A DNA stretch of 64,000 nucleotides from Drechmeria coniospora (taxonomy: Eukaryota; Ascomycota; Sordariomycetes; Hypocreales; Ophiocordycipitaceae). The notes under the pieces were generated by a model. That model saw only the letters and a list, made by a program, of their open reading frames with translations. It was not told where the DNA came from and did not search any database. The position numbers and the translations under genes are program-made. The number at the start of each line of letters is the position of its first letter. Within the stretch, counting starts at the first letter, position 1. Where the stretch lies: the NCBI RefSeq assembly GCF_001625195.1, contig NC_054390.1:62001-126000 (forward strand), read 5' to 3'. Shown piece after piece: positions 22,207 to 35,719 of this stretch.

Positions 22207-24545
22207 CTACCCTCGAATCGCCGTGGCAGGCTGCGAGTCTGCTGTCCAGGGGAACCTGTCCGACATGGGACCGAGGAACGGCACCTCGCCCGGAGCCGAC
22301 CCGGCACCAGACGCCAGGGCGGGCGGCGTCGACCTCGGGCGGCTCGAGGGGGCTTCGGTGCCCGACGCGAGCGCGGGCGACGTCGATCGAGGGCGCCTCG
22401 GGATCGTCAGTTGGTCCCGCTCGTTGCCGGGGGTGCTCTGCGCCGTCGACGCCGGCGAGGCCGCCAACGTGTAGCCGCTGGGCTCGTGGATGCGGATCGA
22501 ATGATGGACCGCCGTGGTGCGCGTCTCGCTCGACAGCTTCTCCTCGTCGTCCTCGGCGGCGGCGGCGGCCTTGGCCTTGTCGCCGGCGACGCCGTTCAAC
22601 GACGCCTCCTTGACCGTGGGGCTCGATTGCTTCGATCCAAACTGCAGCAGGCAAAGACGGTTAGTCAAGCTCAGGCGGCGTCGCTGGCCCGCCTCCGTCG
22701 CGCCCGCCAACGTGCTCACGGACCGGACGAAGCCGTGGCGGGGGGCTTGCGGATGTGGAACGCGGACCCGGGGGTACGTACAAAGCAATACTTGTCGACG
22801 AGCTCCTCGTACGAGGCGCTCGGGAGCCCCAGGCTCGAGGGTGAGCAGGAGTCGGTCGAGGACGAGTGGGCGGGCGAGGCGGGCGAGTCGGCCGGGCGGG
22901 TGCCGAGGCCGCGCACGTTCCTCTTCATGTAGAGGGCGTCCTTGTCCTTGGCCATCGAGTCCTTGGCCACCTGCATGGCGGCGCTCAGCGAGGCGCCAAA
23001 GTCGTAGCGGTTCGAGAAGGCGACGCCGCTCGGCAGCTTGAGCGTCTGCGAGACCAAGTCGCTCGCGAGGTTCCTCGACGACTTGGTCTTGAGGCGCAGC
23101 ATGGGCCCCTCGAGGCCCAGCTTGTCGGGCTCGCCGCAGAGCGCGTCGAGCGAGGCCGGCACCGACGTCGGACGCAAGGCGCTCCGGCCGGGCGACGGCC
23201 TGCGGCTGCTCCGGGGCAGGCTGAGGGGCGGTTGCGAGGCGGCGCCCTGGAAGTGGTTCCGGCCATTCTGGGGCAGGTGCTTCTTCCTGAAGTCGACCTG
23301 GAAGTTGATGGATCCGTTGTTGTCCCAAAACTCGCGGCCGCCGACGCAGTACCGGACGCAGAAGAAGAGCGTCTTGGACTCGAGGTTGGCCATGTCGGAG
23401 AGCTTGATGGCAAAGGTGAAGCGGTCGCTCGACGAGTCGGCGGCGCGGGCACGTATGTCGTGGCTGAACTCGGCCGCCACCTCGGAGACGGTCTTCCAGT
23501 AGTCGAGCGTGAAGCGGCAGGCGACGTGCTTCTGGAAGGCGAGGTTGGCGACGGCGACGGAGCCGAGCAGCTGCTTCTGGTCGGGCGAGAGCCAGACGCG
23601 CTCGAGGCGGACGGGCATGCCCTCGCGGGCGCGCGCGTCGTGGGGGAAGTTGGACGTCACGAGCTCCCACTCAAAGGGCGGCGAGCGGACCTCGAGCTTG
23701 CCGTCGGCGGGGAAGGGGTACTCGCCGTCGCTGTCGTGGCTCTCGACGGGCGACGAGCCGGCGCTGACGGCGAGGGGCCGGTCGACCTGGAGGAAGTGGC
23801 GGACGTGCTCGAGGTGGGAGTCGAAGTGGACGGCCTTGGAGAAGACGGGGGTGCCGGGCATGCTCGCGGGCCGTCGACGCGAGGCGCGGAGGGCGGGGCG
23901 GACGAGCTCGCCCGACTTCTTGCGCACCATCTGGGGCTCGTACTTGAGGTCGTCGTCCATGTCGTCGTCGGAGCACGAGACCGAGTTGCCGGCCGACTTG
24001 GGCGCCGTGATGGCCGAGTCGGTGGCCGACCGGACGTGGCCCTGCTTCCGCCGCCTCGACGAGATGAGGGGCAAGGAATCGGGGGCGAAGCGCGGGCGGA
24101 GGCCCGGAGGCCGCACGGCTGACGGGCTCCGCAAGCCGTCGACGGACTCGTCCGTGAGCGGCAGGGGCATCAGCGTCACGACGGCGCGCAGGTCCTTGAC
24201 CTTGACGGCCTCGGGGCCCTCGACGGCGGGTGGCGCCTCGTCATCGCTGCCGGACGTGGCCGACTCGGGCGGCGAGACGATGGCGCCCTTGGGGATGAGC
24301 TGCCCGTTGTCCAGGGGCAGCGGCGGTGACTGCCTCACGCTGCGGCCGAGGGCGACGTGGGCGTGCGTGACGGCCGCCTCGTCGACGGGCGTCACCGACG
24401 GCGTGCGGCGGTGCTTGCTGAGGTACGAGGCCGACCGGGGGAGCGACGGGCGCTCGGCCGTCTGGAAGGAGGAGCGGCGGCTCGCATCGGGCGAGGTAGG
24501 GGCTGAGGAGGCGGGCGATCGGTGCGAAGGCGGCGTGTAAGGCAT
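22207..24545 (-). CDS. protein phosphatase 1 regulatory subunit with CBM21 glycogen-binding domain
   Basis: Relatives (yeast Gac1/Pig2 type, animal glycogen-targeting subunits) tether PP1 to glycogen and so control glycogen synthase. Exons 24545-22782 and 22641-22207 give 732 aa. The 140-nt intron has donor GTACGT, a CTAAC branch and acceptor CTGCAG. The true ATG at 24545 gives MPYTPPSHRSP; four codons upstream the frame starts only with GTG. Residues 1-230 are Ser/Pro-rich and low-complexity. A PP1-docking RVxF-type motif, KAVHF, is at 237-241. The CBM21 domain (about 305-420) has VRLERVWLS, LGSVAVANLAFQKHVACRFT, and the carbohydrate-site motif FWDNNGSINFQVDF. The C-terminal third is low-complexity. 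Minisatellite sequence begins 12 bp past the stop. Confidence 0.92.
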
Positions 24546-26789
24546 TCCCAACGACACGTCCCGGGGACGAATCGTCGATGGGGCGGGGGCTTCGAGAAAA
24601 AGCTGGGCGAGGAGGGGGGATTGGCAGGGGGGGCCGTGATCCAGGGCCCTTTTCGACCGTGTAGAGATTAAATCATGTGTCGTCGGATCGTGGTCGAGGT
24701 CTGTTGGCGAAGACCGGATGGCAAAGACCAGATGGCGGAGACCGGTGGCTGTTACGACGCGAGAGGGTCGACGGGGTCAGCCGGTGATTGCTGTCTGAGG
24801 CGAGGATGAGATGTCAGCGACGGCAAGGGCAGACATTGTCGAGAGAAAAAGAGCAGAAGAGGCAAAGGGGGATGAGGAGGAAGGGGATGGCAAAATATAG
24901 GAAACAGGATCATGGTGTTGTTCCGAACGCAGAGCAGGAAGGAACAAAAAAAAAACTCGAGTCGCGATTGCCAAAATCAAAATTGTAGTGCATGCAGCAA
25001 TCGGCACCTACAGGGGCGGCAGGAGGCGGACGGAAATGTCCGGATGCGGCGACGAAAGGGGGTGCCTGCCAACGGCGCAAGCGGGCAGGAGCGGCCGACG
25101 GGATGCGGACCGAAAAAATTAAGATAAAAAAAAAGGACCAACTCGGCGCGCTCAAGGCGAGGACGGCCAAATGCAAGAATAAAATGCCAGTCGGCCGATG
25201 GGTCGTCGGTCCGTGGGAGGGAATATTACGAGGCGATGCGGCGAGGCAACGGGCTCGAAAAAATTCGGGCGCCGACCGTGGGCGTGGGCGTCGCTGGCGC
25301 TGGAATGGCCGTCGACGTCACGGGCGAGACAGGGGGTCGCTCGCCGCTCGAGAGGCTCTGCGGTCTCGGCAGGGGTCGAATCGGTCGTCGGCACCTCGAG
25401 AGCGGTCTCGCGATGACTGCTCGGCCTGAGGGAGGATGAAGCGGGAGAGGAGAGGTCGTCGACCGACGGATGGGGCGGGGACGTCGTGGTTTTGCACTCG
25501 GCACGACGGGCTTTCAGGCGAGGCGACGGGCCCGGCGTCGAGCGCGACGGCGAAAAAACCAAGGCACCACCGCTCCGTACGGTGCACTAGATTGACCGCT
25601 AACGCCAGCGGACGGGGGGGCCATGGTCGATGGTACCGGCACTGGTGGCTGCGCGGGTGTCATGGATGGATGATGGATGGATGCATGGTTGGCCGGAAGG
25701 GTGGATGCGGTTAGCGCGTGGGTCGAGGATGGGATGGGTGGGATGGGTGGATGGACGGATTATGGTTTTGGACCGGAGATGCATCACGATCATGGGGGGT
25801 CCGGGCCCGGGTCCACGGCCGGCTGCGCCCTCGGACGGTCAGTGGGCAGGCTGCCAGCGTCGAGGCACCGTCGAGCATGCTTGGCCACGCACCGTCGTGG
25901 GCGCAGGCACGAGCACGTCGAGCAACGAGTGCGCCGTCGTGTATTTTTCGTTTTCGTTTTGTTGCATTTTTGCTCCTCATGCTCTCTTGGCGTTCGTCTG
26001 GTGGTTTGCGTTGATGCTCGCACCGCACGGATGCCACGCACGCACCGAGCATCGACAGGGACCACGCTGCCACGGCGGCGCTGCACCGACGCGGCACGGT
26101 GCCTTTCCAAACGAGCGGGCGCCCGAGCTGCTCCCAGGCGTCGGCGGATTCGGCGCGTCGAGGGAGGGACCGATGGGCGGCGACGAAGACGCGCCTCGAC
26201 GAAGACCCGACGACGACCCGACGACGGCCGACGGGCAGGGAAACGACGGCATCGAGGGGCATCAAACGAGGGCGACGGAGAGCGACGGCGAGAATCCATC
26301 ACACCACCGGGCCCGACGAATCCGTCATCGTCGTCGGCGTCGCTCTGCCGCGCCGCCACGCACGCCGAGGCGCTGGGGGAAGCTCGTCCTAGGGGGTCTT
26401 GGCCCCTGGGGAAGGGGGGGGGTGGCTCGCAATGGCGGTGGGGGAGCAGGCTAGCGCTTGCAGCGCGAGGCTTGGCGCTAACAGGCAATCCGTCGATCGG
26501 AGAGAAGCGGGGGGGGGGGGGGGGAGAGGAGGCGAGGGGGAAAAAGGTAAGGGTTGCCCTGCGACGGGGGTTCACAGTCGACGGCTTATCAAGGGAGGAT
26601 ACGGCTCGGTGGCCTGTTGGGACGTGGCGGGTGGCTCGATGGCGTCGGCGGTGCATGCGTGCTCGTCGAGTACCTCTACGGACAGGCCCTCCGTTTCCGC
26701 GTACCCGCCCGCCCGCGTCGGGCTGCGCAGTACGGCGCACGGCGTACCGGTACATGGGGCTCGGCGCGCTCATGGAGAGAAGCATCCAG
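24546..26789. other. intergenic, no gene supported
   Basis: The first ~700 bp upstream of the phosphatase subunit gene contain A-rich runs, as expected for a promoter or leader. A GGAT-type microsatellite lies at about 25660-25760, and a poly-G run lies near 26507-26524. Long GC-rich frames (for example 26399 onward) overlap on both strands and are not supported. Confidence 0.5.
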
Positions 26790-27790
26790 CACCTACGAGA
26801 AGGTTCCATCAGCGGCGGCCACGAAACGGCGGCAGCAGCTGCACGCGCGAAATGGTGGCAGCAGCCGTACGCACGAAGTTTTGGCAGCAACCGCACGTAC
26901 GAAATGGTGGCAGCAGCAGCACGTACGAAATGGTTCCGGCAGCAGCAGCAGCAGCTACCAAATGGTTCCAGCAGCGGTCGCTACGAAACAGATGCAGCAG
27001 CTGCTCCTACGAAACGGCTCCGGCAGCGGCACGTACGGGATGGTCCCAGCAGCGGCACCTACGACACGGCCAGCAGCTCGTACGAAATGGCTTCGGCAAT
27101 GGCACCTACGGAATGGTTCCAGCGGTAGCAGCTACGGAATGGGTCCAGCAGCACCTCCCACGAAATGGCTCCAGCAGCGTCAGCTACGAAATGGCCACCA
27201 GCGTCAGCTACGAAATGGCCAGCAGCTCCAACGAAATGGCTCTTGCAGCGGCAGCTTCGAAATGGCTCCGGCAATGGCACCTACGGAATGGTTCCAGCGG
27301 TAGCAGCTACGGAATGGGTCCAGCAGCACCTCCCACGAAATGGCTCCAGCAGCAGCTCCCACGAAACGGGGTCGGCAGCGGCACCTACGACATGGCCAGC
27401 AGCTCCTACGAAATGGCTCCGGCAGCGGCACCTACGAAATGGCCAGCAGCTCCTACGAAATGGCTCTGGCAGCGGCAGCTACGGAATAATTCCCGTTCAG
27501 CAGCTACGAAAAAAAATGGCACCGGCAGCGGCACCTACGAAATGGCCAGCAGCTCCTACGAAATGGCTCTGGCAGCTGCAGCTACGGAATAATTCCCGTT
27601 CAGCAGCTACGAAAAAAAATGGCTCCAGCAGCGGCACCTACAAAATGGCACCGGTCCCGCTGCTGCTGCTACGTAATGGCTCCAGCTGCGACACCTACGA
27701 AATGGCTCCAGCAGCAACCGCTACTAGACGGCTCCAACGGCGGCACCTAATTTCGGCTCCGGCATCGGCACCTACGAAATGGTTCCAGCA
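26790..27790. repeat. 1-kb minisatellite with CTACGAAATGGCTCCAGCAG units
   Basis: Roughly 35-40 variable copies of a 24-30-bp unit of the CTACGAAATGG(C/T)(T/A)CCAGCAGC type. Higher-order copies of 70-180 bp are present (for example CCAGCGGTAGCAGCTACGGA twice). All three forward frames stay largely open because of the composition. I do not call a protein here. Confidence 0.92.
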
Positions 27791-28192
27791 GCGGCACCGC
27801 CGGCACGCCCAGCACGGTTGCCACATAGGGACCTGCAAACGACGACGACGGGCAAGGCCTTCCTCGCCGGTCGACGTGGCCATTCATGCTGCTCCTGGTG
27901 CCGGTGCTTTGCTGCACCTGGTTTGGTACGTTCGTGCTCGTACCATGCCCCGCGAATGCCACTGTCATCATAGGCGTGCACCTGAGGTACGTACACGTAT
28001 CCGCACCTACAGTACAGTGCTGGCTGTCTACTGCACGGCGCGAAGTCAACTAATCACAACTACTGTAGCTGTACGTGACGGAGCGAGGTGCCGTGCCGTG
28101 CCATTCGACGCGATGCAACGCGACGCAATGCGATGCAACATGACGCATCGTGGGAGGCGCCGATGATACCGGCCGATGGACGGACATTGCCG

Positions 28193-28306
28193 TGGCCGTC
28201 CTTGGCCATGATCGCCTGGCACATCAAGTGCCCTCGACGTTTGCTCCCCTGGCCGTCCTTGGCCATGATCGCCTGGCACATCATGCGCCCTCGACGTTTG
28301 CTCCCC
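28193..28306. repeat. 57-bp direct duplication
   Basis: Two adjacent copies contain CTTGGCCATGATCGCCTGGC and CCTCGACGTTTGCTCCCC and differ at about three positions. The surrounding 27.8-29.0 kb is GC-rich and shows no recognisable gene. Confidence 0.9.
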
Positions 28307-28997
28307 CGGGTGCAGTGCCGGTCCACCATGGCGACGGTCGAATTCCGCGCACAGAGGCACCTCCGCGGCGCTCGCGTGGCAGCTCATGCTCGGCATGCCC
28401 ATGTCGAAGCACGCAAACGACGGAGCACCTCGTCTCGTCCACCCGAGGCGCCCGACACCGCCGTCACGGTATCGGTCTGGCCACGGACGCCGTTCCGAAG
28501 CCGAGCACGCACCGTACGCGAGCAACCCACCACGGCTGCGCGGGACCCCGTGGCACACGCCTACCGGCGACGACGGTGGCCGCGAATCGTGCTGCGTGCT
28601 GCGTGCTGCGCGCGTACGCCTTGGGAGCTGGACCGGCCGTGACGCCCTTGCTCGGTCGACACATTCGCTTCCGGGTGGAGGGACGAAAAATTGCGGCCGG
28701 CGGTGTGTCGACGATGTCTTGGTCGCATGCATGCATCTCGCAGCGCAATCCCTGCAATGCAATATACTTGCATGCACTTGTACGGCGTGCCGCGCGGTAG
28801 GCATTGGCTGCTTGGGTAGGTACCTACAAGCATTATTTCTCATTATTACTGTCCAGTCGTCTGCGGAGCGGCAGTTCAAGTGATCACGACTTGCACGATA
28901 CGCATGTGCTGACATAGCACAGGGCGTTGACGATGAAGCATTTGCACTCCGCTCACCTACGCAGCGCGGGCTTGCACGGCCATGCACAGCACAGCTG

Positions 28998-29072
28998 CTT
29001 GACAAAAGTGACGATTCAGTTTTGGCAGCGCTTCTCCTACAAATTGAATCGACCTTTTTGCCACCCACCATA
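28998..29072 (+). repeat. hairpin repeat, copy 6
   Basis: Forward copy of the ~75-bp hairpin element and one of the best preserved: CTTGACAAAAGTGACGATTC through AAATTGAATCGACC and GCCACCCACC. Confidence 0.88.
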
Positions 29073-29467
29073 CAACTACTTGCACTTGCACTTGTGCAAG
29101 CACACCTACTCCCGCACATGTCGAGCGCAGTGGTTGGTATATATTCGCATCGTCGACGACCTTGCCGACAACGCGTCTCCCTGCACTGCCGTTTAAGCCG
29201 GCGCCCATGTCCACGCCGGTGGCATGCTTTTCACGGACGAACTACCATGCGGAGCATATTCCAGGTAGTATTCCTGCTCATGAACGGCGTGCCACGCACC
29301 TGTAAGTACAGTGCTGCGCCTAACGTACCCTCCACAGCACTGCACCCACGTTACCTACTAGGTATGCAGTACAAATACCACACCTACAGTACCTCTGCGG
29401 CAGTACGTTCATACGGTACTGTGATCTCGCGTCAACCAAATTATTCACACAGCAAGACCGCAATCAC

Positions 29468-29540
29468 TAGACAAAAGTGACGATTCAATTCCGGTCGCGC
29501 TACTACTACAAATTGAATCGACATTTTTGCCAACCCAATG
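29468..29540 (+). repeat. hairpin repeat, copy 7
   Basis: Forward copy of the hairpin element, 400 bp from copy 6. Both arms are intact (GACAAAAGTGACGATTCAAT and AAATTGAATCGACATTTTTG). Confidence 0.88.
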
Positions 29541-29604
29541 TACTTGCTGTACGTGGGTATATTGTTTGCAAGTGTGCCAATTAGTGTTCACTGTACGGAG
29601 TACA

Positions 29605-29805
29605 CTTAAGCACCGACACCTAAGCACCGACACCTAAGCACTGACACCTAAGCACTGACAATTAAGCACTGACACCGAAGCACAGTACACCTAAGCACTG
29701 TACACCTAAGCACCTACACCAAAGCACCCACACATAAGCACCTACGCCTAAGCACCTACACCTAAGCACCCATACATAAGCACCTACGCCTAAGCACCTA
29801 CACCA
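29605..29805. repeat. 15-bp minisatellite CACCTAAGCACTGAC
   Basis: About 13 copies of a 14-16-bp unit with alternating variants: CCTAAGCACCGACA, CCTAAGCACTGACA and CATAAGCACCTACG. Confidence 0.9.
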
Positions 29806-29935
29806 CTTGTGCTCCGTACTTGGTCGCACACTGATGCCATTCGAGGTACGGAGTATTAACAGAGTAACTTTACTTGTGAATACAGTACCTGTACGGAGTA
29901 CAATGTACGGTGTATTGGTGCGTATGCAGTCACTA

Positions 29936-29985
29936 CACACCCATCACTCTACGCCCATCACTCTACGCCCATCACTCTATACGAA
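29936..29985. repeat. 18-bp tandem repeat
   Basis: Three copies of CCCATCACTCTACG, with an 18-bp period. Confidence 0.85.
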
Positions 29986-29989
29986 CAGG

Positions 29990-32900
29990 GCATTCTGCAC
30001 ATTGCAGGTCCTTGTCAAGGTGCCTTCGCCGACAGAAGGCGCTCGTCGCAAGTACAGTGCACCTGCTGGGTACATGCCCGTTGCCCGCCGGCGTCCCCCC
30101 TCGGCGGCCATGTGGGTTTCGCGGCGCGGGCTCCGCCATGCCGACTCCGAGCTCCGGCCGTGATGCCGGATCCCGAACCCACGCCGTCCTCGCACACGGG
30201 CATCGACACCTGCCGTGCGCCCATCACTCGTGCCCGCTCGTCACGTCTGGTTCGCGATGCCTTTGTGCTCGCGCTCGTGGACCTGCGCGCGCGTGCCCTT
30301 TTTCGTCAACGTGCGCCGAAGCCCACGCCGGAGCCGTCGCGGCCGTTTCTCCCGCCCCCGCGCCTCGACCCTCGCACGATACGATGGGAGCAAACGGCAG
30401 ACGCAACAGCGCACATGCTTGCTGAAAGTGTCCATGGACCGTACGGCGAGCATGGCGAGTGGCTGCCCTCGTATCTCCTCGTCGACGGATGCACTCGTAT
30501 CAACTCGGAGGGTGAACACGTGCAACTACAACCACGCCTTTGTGCATCCTACGGCCGATGAGCATGACGAGACAAGGGCCGGCACTCGGCCCTGCCTGCT
30601 CGAGCATACGGCGCTGCGCGGGACGCTCTCTCGCCCGATGGCGCCGTCGTGACGTCGGCTCCGTGCCCCTATTCGCACGCCCGTGACGTGCCGTGCTTGC
30701 GCGCCTCTGTCCGCACCGATTGCCTCCCATTCTTGGCCTCGTCGCATCCAGCCGTTCACCGTACGGTATGGGCGCCTGCAAACTCGCCACGCCGGCGACG
30801 GCCCAACGGCTGAAAATCGTGGGGGAGGAGACGCCCGAGGCGGCCCCAGAAACTCGAGCGCCACTTGCACCATGGCTTCGACAACGACACCAACTCGCCG
30901 ATGCGGAGTTTGATCCGCCGCGCAGCCGAACAAGCCAGAATCCACCGTCCGAGTCGTCGAGTCTGCCGCCGGCACGTCGTGTCCATCCATCGGCTGCTGT
31001 TCCGTCAAGTATGCCCCTGTCCTGCGTGCGCTCGCGTACCGTGCATCCATCGCTCCGTGCTTGCTTTGCTTCGTATCTGCACGGTACGGGTAGGTAGGCC
31101 TGCAGGCATACTTATGGAATTTACTCATCAGCAGCAGCAAGGCTTGCAGTTGTACGCGTGCTGCGTACAATAACTGTACCGTAATAGCTGTACACCTAAA
31201 AGTACGACTAGCAATGTTGCAACATGGAGCAGAAATTTTGCCATCTCGTCCCACTGCGGCTGGGCCACCACGACTCCGCACCGGACCGGGGTCTGTCCAG
31301 CAAAGTCAAAAAGATAAGGATTGGTCAGGCTTCTTCATGGCACACCCGGCGGGGGGCCACAAGCCTCCTGGCCCTCGCACAAGTGCCGGCCTGCCTTTTT
31401 TTTTTCCTCGTTGGCTGGACGAGCCATGAATCATCACGACCTCGACACGAGTCTCCTCCAGGGGGCCTCCGTGTGGACGACGGATGGATGCCGCGTGTTA
31501 AGGAGAACGAGTGCTTCCCGAGCAAGACGTGTGTCTTGATGCCCCGGCTTCACCGGTTCCACGTGTACGTGTAGGTGCAGGTAAGTGGCATCGAATCGTC
31601 GCATCGTCCTCCCGGCCTTCGGTCCGTCTATCGACGGGTGGCGGAACGCCCGTGTTGGACCGACACAAATTCTTCATCCTAACACGAGTACTTGCTGTGG
31701 TTGTTCACAAGTCCGTACTTGGCACACCACAAATACTTACACACACACCCAACTATTACTTGTACTGTGGGAGAGCACGCACTTTACACCCATTCATCTG
31801 CTGGTCCTTGTCCTTGCGCCGCCCCCCTTTTCCTCCTCGTCGTTGGTCGACGGACGGAAGCAGGGGTCGGTTCTGTTGGGGCAACAATCGCCGCACTCTC
31901 ACCCCCATGCAACCTCGTGGTATTACGCCCATCGTTCCTCGGGCATGTAGGTGCCATGGCGAACTGTACTTTTTCTTCTACATAAATTTGCGCGTGCAGC
32001 AATACCTGTGCTTGCATGGGCATGGACAGAGTACCCCTATGCCCGGCGTACTTACATCAAGCAGGTCTGCGGCACCTACGTCGACTTGTACGCTGGGTGT
32101 GTTTACGCGTTTCTCGTTCGTGCCGAGGCCGGATCCCAAACCCAACGCTACTCTTCACCCTTGTCCAGCCTCGTGCATGTTGGCTACCTGCTCGTAGCCA
32201 GCCGTACGCGTGGTTTGGCATCATGCACCACCATGGTCCTACCATGTGCCGCCATGATGTTCATGCACAACCCGGCTTCGCTCTGGACGCTCTGGACGGT
32301 CGGCAGTCCACTGTCACGAGCCCCTCGACCCTGTTGCTCGGGAGGACGCAAACGAATGTAGCTGTACGGTTGTGGTTACACCCTTCACCCTGCTCCCGTG
32401 TCGCATGCCTCCGCCTGCACGTCATCGAGTCATTTTTGCCATCGCCCTCTTATCCTCCGAACCACGCGGTGGGGGAAGCTCTGGTGGAGCGGCGGCACAT
32501 TTCGACCCTGGTCGCCCGTGGGAAGCGCCAGGGGGTTCTCGGATGGACCAGGGTTGCTCGCGCCGTGCGGAAACGTTGCTGGGGCGGCATGACTCCGTAC
32601 GCCTACATGTGCAGGCAGGCGTATCGGTGCGGTGCTCGATGGTTGCTTGTCCATCTGCTTCCGTCTCGCCGACGCGCGGGTGATGCGGCAACTCGTGCTT
32701 GTCGATGCACCTACGACGTGATTCGGCTTCGACGGCACCATATCGTGCGGAAGCCTCCCTCGACGTTTCATCCCCTTGCCATCTTCTCCACAAGTACGAG
32801 CTCTCGCAAGCGTGCCCATGCACCGTTACATGTCCATTCACCGCAATTACAGCGCGATTGCGCCGATGCTGCTGCTCGCGTTGCAGTGACGGCGAGAATT

Positions 32901-35719
32901 CGACCCAACACCGTGGCCAAGGTCGCATCGTCGTGATAACAGCCGTCGCCGCCGGCGATTCGTCTGCCCACCCACTCACGATCAAGCTCCCCGTCGCCCA
33001 CTGTACCGCTAGCAGGGTCGCGGTGGCAAGGACCAGCATGGGAACAGGCAAGCGGGCCGGCCGACATGGATGTTGCGCTCCTACAGCACAGCACTGCACG
33101 CGCAGCAGAGATACTTACATGTGCAGATAAGAGCATGAGCGCAAGCAGGTAAGAGACTTCGTATCGGTCCATGCCAATGTTAATACGCATGGTTCACGCA
33201 TTCTTGTACCGTTTGCCAAAGGCACGCCGTCACAAAGTCGGATGATCTCGACCTCCTGAAGGAGCGTACCTCGGAGATGTTGGAAGGAATTAATTTCGTG
33301 GAGCAAGTATACGGTTACGCCAAGTTGAGTTTTACTCATACGAGATGGTACTTGCACGTACAACTAAACCACAACTACGGTACTGTCGTTAACGGCCAAC
33401 GGTGATGTAAAGAGAAGAGGTGCTGCATAACCAACCCCGTCGTCATTATGCTGCGCTCCCATGTCGACTGCACGTCGCCTCTCGTGTGCTGGCACCCTTA
33501 GGTTGGCTAACGGAAGATGGCGAAGCTTTCAACGTCTGCCTCTCACGGAGACGCCAGCGTCGGTTTCGCGCATGGCAACACCATTCGCCGTCGCCGTCGT
33601 ATATCAACTGTTGTAGTCTTCCGCCACAGTCTGCGGCAAAGAGTCATGGTCGTCTTCGAACCCTTGCCGGCGCAAGACGGTCCCGCGTCCGGACTCGTGC
33701 ATGCCGATCATCGAGCGCCGTCTCCCCAACATGGCGCGACGTAGACGCGATGCAACCACATGGCCACCTCGCCACAAATACCTGGTTTTTTTTAATACAA
33801 TGTGCTGCCTGCTTCTACGACGTAGGTCCTAGCTTGCCGGGAACCTTTGTGCTTCGAGCCCCGGCGGGACACCACCACGAACCCCGGAATGCGAGGAGGC
33901 CGATAGTGGCAAACTAGCTCAAGCAGCGCTGAACTGGCCTCGGGGAAGTTGGTGTGCTCTAAAACTGACGGTGCCGTCGGTCTAGCCCGAGTGAGAAAGG
34001 ATGTGTTGGCAAAATATGACATGACACTAGTTTCCATTCTTCCCCAACGTTTGCCCGTGGAAAGCGTGGGACCGGCCGTCGCCATCTTCGGTTGCCGGCT
34101 TCGATAACCTGTCGATGGCGTCGAGGCTGCAATGTGGCCGAGATGATGTGCATGGCGGTAGCACTGGTGTGTGTTGCGGATGTAACAAACGAGGGAAACC
34201 TTTGCCAAGCCTGCGGCAGTCCCAACGAAGCGGTCTGTCGGTGTGATGCTGCCATCCCAAACGACCTTGATCGTAGCGCGGCAGGGATGGCATCCAGTTG
34301 TGTCTGCTCAACGTTTACTGCAACTCGACGTCAGTTCATATCAGAGTTGTCCGTTGCTAGTCCACGACGACGGAACCATGAGACGGAGAGAACAGGAGAC
34401 GAAGAAAACAGGAGACGGAGAAAACAAGAGACGAAGAAAACAGGAGATGGGGAAAAGGGACAGATCAGGTGGAGGGTACTGGGCACAACCATCATCGACC
34501 GGCATCATGCTAGTGTCATGATCCCCCTCAGCCTCCTGCAGCCAGGGCAGTACTAGGCTCGACGTCGGCCGTGCTTCCCCTGGATTTGTTTGCATTATCC
34601 TGTCCAGTCGGTGAGTTCTTGTACCAAGAGCTTGGCACGAGCAGCGCTCTGTCGACCGGAGAATGCTTTCCGCCAACGTACCGGAAGGGGAGGTGATGAG
34701 TCGTTCATTCGTTTGGTGCCATGGAAGCATACTGTGAAAGCACGACCTGGGACGTCGAATACCCCCATCACCTCGCACAGAGTTACCACGCACAAGTTCA
34801 TCAAGACGCATGCCGCGCAACGTCCCAGGCCTTGGATCGGCAGTCAGCCACGGTTGGGCGCATGCGGTCCTCCCCCATCCTGATGCTCGAGTGTGATTTT
34901 GTGTCACATGCGACCTCCTCAATCCTGATGCTCGAGTGAGATTTCATGTTAACGGGCACCAGGGATGACGCCCCTATCCGGTTCGACAAGGCTCGCCATC
35001 AAGGGACGCTGCTCTGGTGGACGTGTCAAGTCATCCCATCCCCGCAGGACCGCCCCTCTGCCGATAGTACCATGCACACCAAAACCCTTGAGTGCATGCC
35101 CTGCCTTTCTGCACATGCCTCTTGATTCGAGCAGGTCGTCCGACGAGATAGACTAGTGCTGACGCGGCGTTTCGTCCCGAGCCTCAACGTCTTGCTGCAT
35201 GTCAGTCGATTGTCGCCCGTGATGCCGGTACTCTGATTGTGCGTCGTCTCTCCTCTCTCGTTGCCTCGTTCAGACATGCACGCCAAGGCGGTCGTGCTCC
35301 TCGAGGCATGCGAGAGGAGGAAACACGGCGCGGCTGTGCTCCCTTTGTGGCCTCCATTTGCGATGCTAAACAACCCCCTATGCTCGTACTTTTTGGCTCA
35401 CGTTGGCGATGCTATTGGAAATTGATTTACAAATGAATAGATAATTATATTCACCATATCCAAATACATCTAGCGCAGAAACGGGTAGGCCATGACCAAC
35501 GAGACGGCCGTTTCTGGAGCATCATCACGCAAAATCCTGACAACGACGTAGCACTGACAGCACCGAGCGTGTGGTCGTGACCAAAACACCATACGGATTA
35601 CGGGAGAATGGTTCACGACGCCCAACAGTTGACATTTTCCGCGTTGTAGCGCGGTGATGGATTCAATGTGTGAAATAAATTTCGGCTGGGCCAGATTCCA
35701 TGCGGCGCATGTACGAGGT
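29990..35719. other. 5.7-kb gene-poor block, no gene supported
   Basis: Frames over 150 codons exist (for example 30526-31281 minus and 32016-32936 plus), but they overlap on opposite strands and lack domains. The part from about 33100 to 35700 is less GC-rich. A purine-rich repeat (GGAGACGAAGAAAACA type) lies at about 34378-34455. Two copies of CCTGATGCTCGAGTG(T/A)GATTT lie at about 34880 and 34925. I see nothing else. Confidence 0.5.

Noticed and set aside
26399..27592. 397-codon open frame
   Set aside because: It runs through a minisatellite that keeps all forward frames open. No domain, splice structure or conserved start is seen.
29605..29805. CRISPR-like array
   Set aside because: The units are contiguous with no unique spacers, so it is a simple minisatellite. 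The other arrays here fail for the same reason.
30526..31281. 251-codon minus-strand open frame
   Set aside because: It overlaps equally long frames on the other strand, has no recognisable domain, and its composition is that of the GC-rich background.
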